Part shown: positions 16,976 to 22,661 of the stretch, in pieces
Numbering within the stretch: the stretch's first letter is position 1
Layout: each line of letters starts with the position of its first letter
Origin: Hyphochytrium catenoides
Lineage: Eukaryota; Sar; Hyphochytriomycetes; Hyphochytriales; Hyphochytriaceae
NCBI GenBank assembly: GCA_900088475.1
Contig: FLMG01004241.1
Coordinates: 3,303-25,963 of the forward strand
DNA length: 22,661 bases
Direction: 5' to 3'
Notes under the pieces: model-generated
Told to the model about the DNA's origin: nothing
Seen by the model: only the letters and a program-made list of their open reading frames with translations
The model's database searches: none
Position numbers and translations under genes: made by a program

Positions 16976-17422
16976 AGTCGCACTAAAGTTACGCTAGATA
17001 CTTGCATAACCACACATCCTCAATTTTGTCTGGGTAATTGCATTATCCTCCCAGTCAGAAGTCTGCCATCAAGTATTTTACAGGACTTGTTAAACTTACT
17101 CTTGCAACTTAACAAGTATATTTACGTCCAGATATTTGGGGCTAAGCTCTTGTATGGCCTTTCGTGCGACGAAGTGACAACCCACGGACTGCTACAAGAC
17201 TCAATCACCTGATGAGCGCCTGCCTCACCCCTTGAATGAGTCCTTGACATGACGCTGTGATGGCTCATCACAAGGTCTAGGGCTCTCCATAGATCAGCCT
17301 ACCTTCCGGACTAAGGAGTAAGCACAAACAAGAACCTGGTCTCCCTCCTCTCTTCTATCCTTGGCTGACAAATGATCTGTCGTCTCGTTGCTCCTCGAGC
17401 ATAATAGGGAGAGGGTTGGGAC

Positions 17423-19639
17423 ATGGAGGTGAGAGGAAAAGCAGCTGGTTTCGTCCTATACTGCCCAAGCATCTGCTCATCATGTATCTTAGATTGCTGA
17501 AAAGCGACTGAAGGAGCTCTATGACATTCATGATCACTACTTTGCTTTGGACAAAAAGGAAAAGCAGGTAAGGACGGAAAATAGCCTGATAATGCAGGTT
17601 GGACTTTTGCCATCATAGGTCTTTCCTAGGAGAAGCTTCAGGAGGCAGCAGCTCACGTTTTGGAAGCTTTAGAGAAGGCTGACGAAGGTTTGCTTCTGAC
17701 ACTACTTCCATCGCACTCACGTGACCTAAACAAACTCGTTCAAGATGCTGTTACAAAAGAGGACCGGGCTAGAGCCCTGTATGTGAGAGGAAAGGCATTG
17801 GACGCGTTTGAAGACTATAGCTCCACTGCAGAACGCCTGCTACAGACATCCGTAAGAGCTCATGGTAGTGCTCTCAGGATTCTTTTCCAGTCCTAACGCG
17901 GTAATGCTTCCTAGGTGAAGCTGGATCCGGGCAATAGCGATGCTTGGAACTCCTTGGGTAACTGTTTTTGGAAAAAAGGGGATCTTCAAGCAGCCAGAAA
18001 CTGCTTTACGACCTGCCTGGACTTCATTCCTGGGAGAGCTGACAAGCAGACCCTCAGAAACTTATCCATGCTCCTTCGGCAGCTAGGGTCAAGCGTTGAG
18101 CAGCGGAGCAAGAATATTACGGTATGACGACCTATGTCTATGCCTTTCCTTGTAATTGTGCACACGCTAATCGGGGCCTGCCTGTCTATAGGCGTCCGTT
18201 GATATTGCGAAAAAGGCAGTGACATTAGATATTAATGATAGCTTATCGTGGTGTAAGTTTCTCGCAATAGAGCTGCTGCGTGACAATATGTCCACTTGCT
18301 GAGCGTGGGCGTCTAGATGTGCTAGGTAATAGCTATTTAGCATTCTTCTTCAACAACAGCCATAGCCCTTCGGACCTTGATAGGTCTTTAGCAGCCTACA
18401 GTAGAGCTGTAAGTATAGATATAATCTACTCAGCCCAGGTAACTAGGATATCTAACCTCTCCTTCATGATAACAGGAGCAAGCTGGAGGCGCGAATAATC
18501 CAGACTTACACTACAATCGGGCGAATGTACGTTGGGAGAGGGTGTTACCTGCATACGCTGGAGCTTATAATTGTATTGGATGTAGGTCTATAGATACAAG
18601 GAAGAGTACACGCAGGCTGTGAAGTGCTACGAGGCGGCTTCAAAGCTAGATCCCTCACTACCTGCTCAGGAAGCAATTGACGTTCTAGTCCGCTGGGTTA
18701 TGAGAGTGCACAACCTCATAGAGCGAAAGGTGATTTGCTGAATGACTAACTGTAATCATTTTACCATTGATTCGCCTCCTTTGTTACTCTTGTGGCGTCA
18801 TGACCTAGGTTCTCGCCCTCTCTGCTCTTCAAATACCCTTACGGTATACCTCGCATCAACTGCTAATTTGACCGTTACCTCTAATGCAGGGGCGTGTCAA
18901 GCCAAAAAAACTGGCAAGTCTGATAGCCTCCCTACCCCCAACGACTGAAGTTCAGGGTAGAAAACGAGCAGCGATATCAACTCTAAGGTTATTAGTGGCT
19001 ATGTATTGCATCTTCTCCAGGGCTGTTGCTAACTCGGTGCTATAATAGGCAAGGGGAGAATAAAGGGAGATTTGTCGCCCTGAAGTCGTTGGTGGATGTT
19101 GGCAGGAACAATCAACCTCCCGGGTAAGTTTACCTGTTCGCTGGTTGCAGCACTGTGAAACAGCTCTGCTTATAAGAACTGTTATCTAGTCAGCTACATA
19201 CACTTGGATTCCTTGATCAAGGCTTCTTATACTGATAGGCTCCATTACCCATGGCCAGACCACTGATATCACGTGTCATCCTATACTCAGCTGTTTCATT
19301 ATGACGGACGAGGAAGCTGCATGCGTTGCGGTGTCTATTTATCATCTGGATGACAGTCTCTACAACAAACTCAGCGATAAAGATGTCTTCTTCGTTTTGG
19401 ACCCGTACTTTAGACACATTGACTTTAAGTTTCAAAACCAGGTGAGACAAGCAGCTTGACAAGGATGATGAACGGGACTTAACTCCGTTGTCTGTTGCCC
19501 TGTCTCTGTGGATTCTGAGCAGGAGGCTTGCTATAAATGTCTACAAGTCTCCGAGCCTCACCTCTTCTTAGTGAATGGAAAGGTTTGCGCTGAGTCATAC
19601 GCACATGCGGAGCTAAAGTTAGACAACTTTGACCACTGA
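17423..19639 (+). CDS. TTC5: TTC5/STRAP-like TPR protein with C-terminal OB-fold domain
   Basis: Exons 17423-17428 (tentative), 17493-17567, 17630-17851, 17915-18121, 18192-18252, 18317-18408, 18476-18526, 18586-18729, 18890-18987, 19049-19123, 19291-19441, 19523-19639; 432 aa, close to the roughly 440 aa of animal TTC5. TPR helices include KLDPGNSDAWNSLGNCFWKKGDLQAA, with NLSMLLRQL near 150-158, LGNSYLAFFF, NPDLHYNRANVYRYKEEY, and KLDPS. The linker GRVKPKKLASLIASL is typical of TTC5 and leads to the OB domain, which ends in LFLVNGK. In animals TTC5 binds the nascent tubulin N-terminus on ribosomes and triggers tubulin mRNA decay; it is also reported as a p300 cofactor. The first exon (ATGGAG, then GTGAGA) is inferred from phase and donor only. 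An extra exon within 19124-19290 cannot be excluded. Confidence 0.87.
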
Positions 19640-19705
19640 TATCCGGTCAGCCGTAGCATCTGACCCTTAAATACTATTTATCAGCCATACTACGCCAGTT
19701 CCCCA

Positions 19706-20660
19706 CTAGTTATTCTTTGCGGCGGAACCATCGTCTAATGATTGTGCCAAAGAGGGGTCCATCACCTGACAGGATTTGTGAGACAAGCGAGCTAGGGAAG
19801 GCAAATAAGGAAGACGTACCTTGCGGTTTCTTGCAAAGAAGCTTAGCGGAGATTTTTGCACTAAGGAAGAGTGTTTAATCTTTTTCATCGACACCTGCTT
19901 CTTGAGCGCTGGTAGTCCTCCTTCCCCTGCCAATGAGATCATTCAAGAAACAAGAAGTCAGAGAGTAGATGGCCATCGAGGTTATGGATATGTTCTCTAT
20001 CCCGACCCGAACCTTTCATTTCTCCTAGATTAAGCATTGGAACAGCCACCGGAAGGGCAGGCTTAAGGGAGGAGGGTCTTGCCGAAACCTGGCCCTCCTT
20101 GCCCCACAATCCATCAGCCACTGATTCGTCATCGCTCCTATCTGGGTCCTCATCTTCTTCTGGTTCATTCTTGGAGACTGCGAGAATAGAGTCGAAAATG
20201 TGGGCATGACGCGACGCGACTCAGTGCCAACACTCAGGATACGTACTGCGCTGACTTGATCGTGGGGAAAGGGTTGGTGCCTGCTGAAATAACTTGGCAT
20301 TCCGCTCAGCTATAATGGCCTCCATCTGTACAATCGTCAGAGGTTTGTTCAGTGTTCGGCACCCCTTGCACTATTGGCTGTAGCAGCTCCGTCAAAGTAT
20401 AAGCGTAATATGCATGGTAGGAGGTGATGATAGGGTTCAGATGACCCCGCATCAGGATACTCGGACCGTACGTAAGAAGATGAAGAGCGAAACAATATAG
20501 TGGAGCATACCCTAAGATCTATGTCCGTCTGGGCAGGAGGAGGTGGAGGGTAGTTAGGCCACATGGCTGGAACTCCTGGCTGGTTGCCCTTTACCGGCTG
20601 ATGACTCTGTACGATTTCCATGGCCTCCTTCTTTATGGTTTCCAGCTCTGCAGGGTCCAT
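19706..20660 (-). CDS. Proline-rich, acidic/basic small protein, unrecognised, 5 exons
   Basis: Exons in transcript order 20660-20511, 20325-20247, 20177-20013, 19926-19820, 19765-19706; 186 aa with all phases consistent and canonical GT/AG ends (donors include GTATGC, GTACGTAT and GTACGTC). The chain starts MDPAELETIKKEAMEIVQ (a helix). It then has a proline tract YPPPPPAQ, a helix MEAIIAERNAKLFQQ, an acidic patch EPEEDEDPDRSDDES, and a basic segment LKKQVSMKKIKH followed by FFARNRK. There is no signal peptide or membrane segment. A nuclear RNA- or splicing-related role would fit the composition, but that is only a guess. Its ATG lies 72 bases after the stop of the gene upstream on the same strand. 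Its stop faces the TTC5 stop 66 bases away. Confidence 0.68.
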
Positions 20661-20732
20661 CGTAAGGAGAGAGCTAGAGTTCGGAAAGACGACGTAAGGA
20701 GACAACGGAACTGCATTGAGCCCTTCGCTTAG

Positions 20733-21339
20733 CTAATACCTAAGAGGAAGCTGCCCATCTTCAGCATTATCCCACGCATCGCCATAGATCTCTCTGAAAA
20801 GCAAGAGCCACCATCTTGTTTTTAGCCTGAAGTGATACATTGTAGAGGTAGATGCAGTTGTCGTACCGTCCTCTTGCCATGATGGCAGCAAGATGTTCAT
20901 CCTCTTCCTGCTTATGACGGATGGAGCATCTTAATCTATACACGTAGGAGGCAATTGGAAGATGTGGAGTGAGAGATGTTCAAGCTTACCACTGGAGTGC
21001 CCCTCGCGGTGTTTATTCTACTAGTCAGGTACTTCTCTAGGTGCTGCGTCTTTCCTAGCCTTCGCCTCTCTTTCTCGAGCCGCTTCTCGAGTGCTTGAAC
21101 ACGAGCTTGAGCACCTTTACCCCTCTTTTTGACTTTCTTCAGGACTCTCTCCTCCTGACCCACAGGATCGTATAACTCTAGAATATAGCAGTGTCATTGG
21201 GATCATCAATTCCAATTATCAAAGGCGACAACCGCCTACCTGGCCTCCCAAACTGCTTCCTTAGTGCAAATAGCGTGCAGATCGAGACAGTCACCACCCC
21301 TAAAAGGATCAGGGAAAGTACTCCAAAGACTGCAGTCAT
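20733..21339 (-). CDS. Small single-pass membrane coiled-coil protein, unrecognised, 4 exons
   Basis: Exons in transcript order 21339-21240, 21177-20990, 20907-20867, 20793-20733; 129 aa, phases consistent. Residues 4-26 form one hydrophobic helix (FGVLSLILLGVVTVSICTLF), followed by LRKQFGRPELYDP. A strongly charged helix follows at about 45-85 (ERVLKKVKKRGKG, then ALEKRLEKERRRL), likely a coiled coil. The C-terminal region is acidic and tryptophan-bearing (GDAWDNAEDGQLPLRY). There is a single transmembrane segment and no clear cleavage site, so it is more likely a signal-anchored protein with a cytosolic tail than a secreted one. I know no family with this layout. The acceptor at 20910-20908 was chosen by reading frame; nearer AGs give immediate stops. 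Confidence 0.66.
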
Positions 21340-21569
21340 CTTTCCTATACTGATCTTCCCACTTTCATGAAAGCTTTATCTGTCAATGTCTTTCTGAATC
21401 GTTCGCGGGCTTCCTATGGGAAGCGATGCAGATAGGAAGCAATTAGACTAGAGGCCGCCACAGTCGGACAGAGTCGCTAATGGGAAAGCTAGGCGAGTAG
21501 GAGCGTCGCTGCTGAAGAAAAGGCTAACAAGAGGACAAAAGGTGGGCTCACAAGGGAAGAGGGCCTGGG

Positions 21570-21586
21570 GAGAGAGAGCGAGAGAG

Positions 21587-21637
<51 letters not shown>

Positions 21638-21688
21638 TCGAGAGAGATTGAGAGAGAAAGAGACAGAGAGAGAGGTTGAGAGACAGAC
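21570..21688. repeat. GA/CT microsatellite, about 120 bp, interrupted
   Basis: On the plus strand the run is GA dinucleotides broken by AAA, ACAG, TCG and TTG interruptions. Its purest part is around 21591-21616. On the minus strand it reads CT and lies about 230 bases upstream of the ATG of the membrane coiled-coil gene. Its Ser-Leu repeat translation is an artefact. Confidence 0.9.
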
Positions 21689-21810
21689 CATCGAACCTCT
21701 GCCCATCACCCCATACACCCAATCACAGCTTTAGATGACCTATTTTTCCTAGGCACCCTTGTGCTCTTTTCACTTATCACAGAGGGCGTCGGTAGTGTCG
21801 AAACAGTGAT

Positions 21811-21820
21811 TATATAAATA
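21811..21820 (+). promoter_or_regulatory. TATA-like box
   Basis: TATATAAATA lies 24 bases before the ATG at 21844 of a short plus-strand ORF. The spacing would place a transcription start almost at the ATG, giving a very short leader. Confidence 0.35.
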
Positions 21821-21843
21821 TCGGACAAACCGAAACGACTTTC

Positions 21844-22026
21844 ATGATGGTTGTACGAGTTGTAGTGCCTGAGAGAGATCTTCTTCCTGTTCGGTCAACC
21901 GCAGAGCGCTATTTCCTGACAGCTTCGAGGATTTTGGGATATAATGCTTCTGAGGGACGTTTGTACGCGCTAACGGACTCTTTAGGGCCTGTCCTAGCAA
22001 TAGTTCCATGGACAAAGCTCGCTTGA
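21844..22026 (+). CDS. Possible 60-aa protein, unrecognised
   Basis: ATGATG opens a 60-codon frame ending in TGA at 22024-22026. The peptide (VVRVVVPERDLLPVRSTAER, then SRILGYNASEGRLYALTDS, LAIVPWTKLA) has a balanced composition and a plausible short fold. A TATA-like box sits just upstream. The opposite strand is also open here, so coding evidence is weak. No family recognised. Confidence 0.28.
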   Translation: MMVVRVVVPERDLLPVRSTAERYFLTASRILGYNASEGRLYALTDSLGPVLAIVPWTKLA

Positions 22027-22192
22027 CTTGTTGGGAAGGAGGATAACTGTTGGCCAGTCTGTGTCATTGTGGCAGGGAGAGCAACTAAACTAATTGACCG
22101 ATCTTGTGCTAAAAAATAAACCGTCAAAGAAAGAAAAACAGGCTTGGTGTAGGGCGGCACAAAGACTTAGATAAAGCTGGTTTAGCGTAGTC

Positions 22193-22660
22193 TCAACAAC
22201 AGTAGATAAAGAGCTTCAGACGATCCCGTAGTGAGCTTCCCTCAAATCCCCTCATGGCACTCAAGAGTCCAAGGTTGAGCGCTGCTATTTGCAGAATAGG
22301 TTCAGGTTGTGCTAATGCGAAGCCTGGAGTCAAGCCTACGCTTTCACACCAAACCATACGTGCGCTATTCTGAAAGCGCATAAGACCCTGACGAAAGATT
22401 TTCCTCTCCTCGGAGTTCCAGTGATCAGAAATGTTGAGGAAGGTATGGCCAGCATCCTTTGCTTCGTTAATCTTGCTGACCAATTGTCGACATTCCTCGG
22501 CTTCCTTGATCTCCCTGTTCTTTAGCTGGGACTCTCTCCTCAGCCACCCGGAACTTGAGGAAAGTAAGGTTTGCAGAACATTCTCCAAGGCACGATTCCT
22601 GATTGGCAAGTCTCTGATCGCACTGCGACATTTAGGGCAGTCCAGAGATTGACGCATCCA
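22193..22660 (-). CDS. RING-finger protein, C-terminal part, 5' end outside the window
   Basis: The frame enters from the right edge with W-M-RQSLDCPKCRSAI, matching the second half of a RING finger (a Trp before the last CxxC pair), followed by RNRALENVLQTLL as in many RING ubiquitin ligases. The first zinc ligands lie outside the window. A charged helix follows (QLKNREIKEAEECRQLV), then a region I do not recognise (SDHWNSEERKIFRQGLMRFQ, MVWCESVGLTPGFAL). The protein ends in FIYCC. RING proteins transfer ubiquitin from an E2 to a substrate. A U-box is excluded by the CPKC ligands, but other zinc domains with a similar ending remain possible. Confidence 0.6.
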   Translation of the reverse strand, partial: WMRQSLDCPKCRSAIRDLPIRNRALENVLQTLLSSSSGWLRRESQLKNREIKEAEECRQLVSKINEAKDAGHTFLNISDHWNSEERKIFRQGLMRFQNSARMVWCESVGLTPGFALAQPEPILQIAALNLGLLSAMRGFEGSSLRDRLKLFIYCC

Positions 22661-22661
22661 C

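Larger units (their letters stand above)
16064..17422. other. Intergenic stretch with no firm gene
   Basis: Apart from a TTAA microsatellite, a TATA-like motif with a tiny ORF on the minus strand, and a possible upstream exon of the 15848-16063 gene, I see nothing convincing here. Most frames are broken by stops. The last few hundred bases before 17423 should contain the TTC5 promoter, but I find no clear element. Confidence 0.4.
21340..22192. other. Intergenic stretch with microsatellite and a possible small gene
   Basis: This lies upstream of the membrane coiled-coil gene (-) and downstream of the RING gene (-). It contains a long GA/CT tract, and a TATA-like box with a short plus-strand ORF, both listed separately. 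I see no other coding signal. Confidence 0.5.

Noticed and set aside
21489-21722. Minus-strand frame coding for Ser-Leu repeats
   Set aside because: It is simply the translation of the GA/CT microsatellite and has no codon-level sign of selection.

Overview
This is eukaryotic nuclear DNA. Most genes are split by short GT-AG introns (about 60 to 360 bases), there are no operons or Shine-Dalgarno sites, and neighbouring genes lie on both strands with small gaps. The gene set is a giant EML-type WD40 protein, a bacterial-type RsuA/RluB pseudouridine synthase with introns, a plant GTE-like bromodomain plus NET protein, a TTC5 orthologue and a RING protein. It suits a compact protist or algal genome; the pseudouridine synthase hints at a plastid-bearing or otherwise organelle-derived gene set. 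I cannot name the species, and all exon models below were spliced by eye.

Layout. 93-7546 (+): the 3' part of an EML5/EML6-like gene, 17 exons, two complete tandem EMAP-like units plus the tail of an earlier unit, entering from outside the left edge. 7847-9088 (-): pseudouridine synthase, about 5 exons, tail-to-tail with EML. 9089-9988: no confident gene, one puzzling open stretch. 9989-11002 (+): BET/GTE-like bromodomain-NET protein, 6 exons. 11003-14871: about 3.9 kb without a convincing gene, with triplet-repeat tracts. 14872-15804 (+): intronless gene for a secreted protein with 12 cysteines in the mature part. 15848-16063 (-): probable terminal exon of an unknown gene, tail-to-tail with the secreted one. 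16064-17422: no firm gene, a TATA-like motif and a tiny ORF. 17423-19639 (+): TTC5-like TPR/OB protein, 12 exons. 19706-20660 (-): proline-rich/acidic unknown, 5 exons. 20733-21339 (-): small single-pass membrane coiled-coil unknown, 4 exons. 21570-21688: GA/CT microsatellite. 21811-22026 (+): TATA-like box and a 60-codon ORF. 22193-22660 (-): C-terminal part of a RING-finger protein running off the right edge.

Shared themes. Two genes have a microtubule connection: EML proteins bind microtubules or tubulin, and animal TTC5 reads the nascent tubulin N-terminus to trigger tubulin mRNA decay. Nothing in the sequence shows that they are co-regulated. The newest material is two small multi-exon genes (129 and 186 aa) and the secreted cysteine-rich protein, none of which I recognise.
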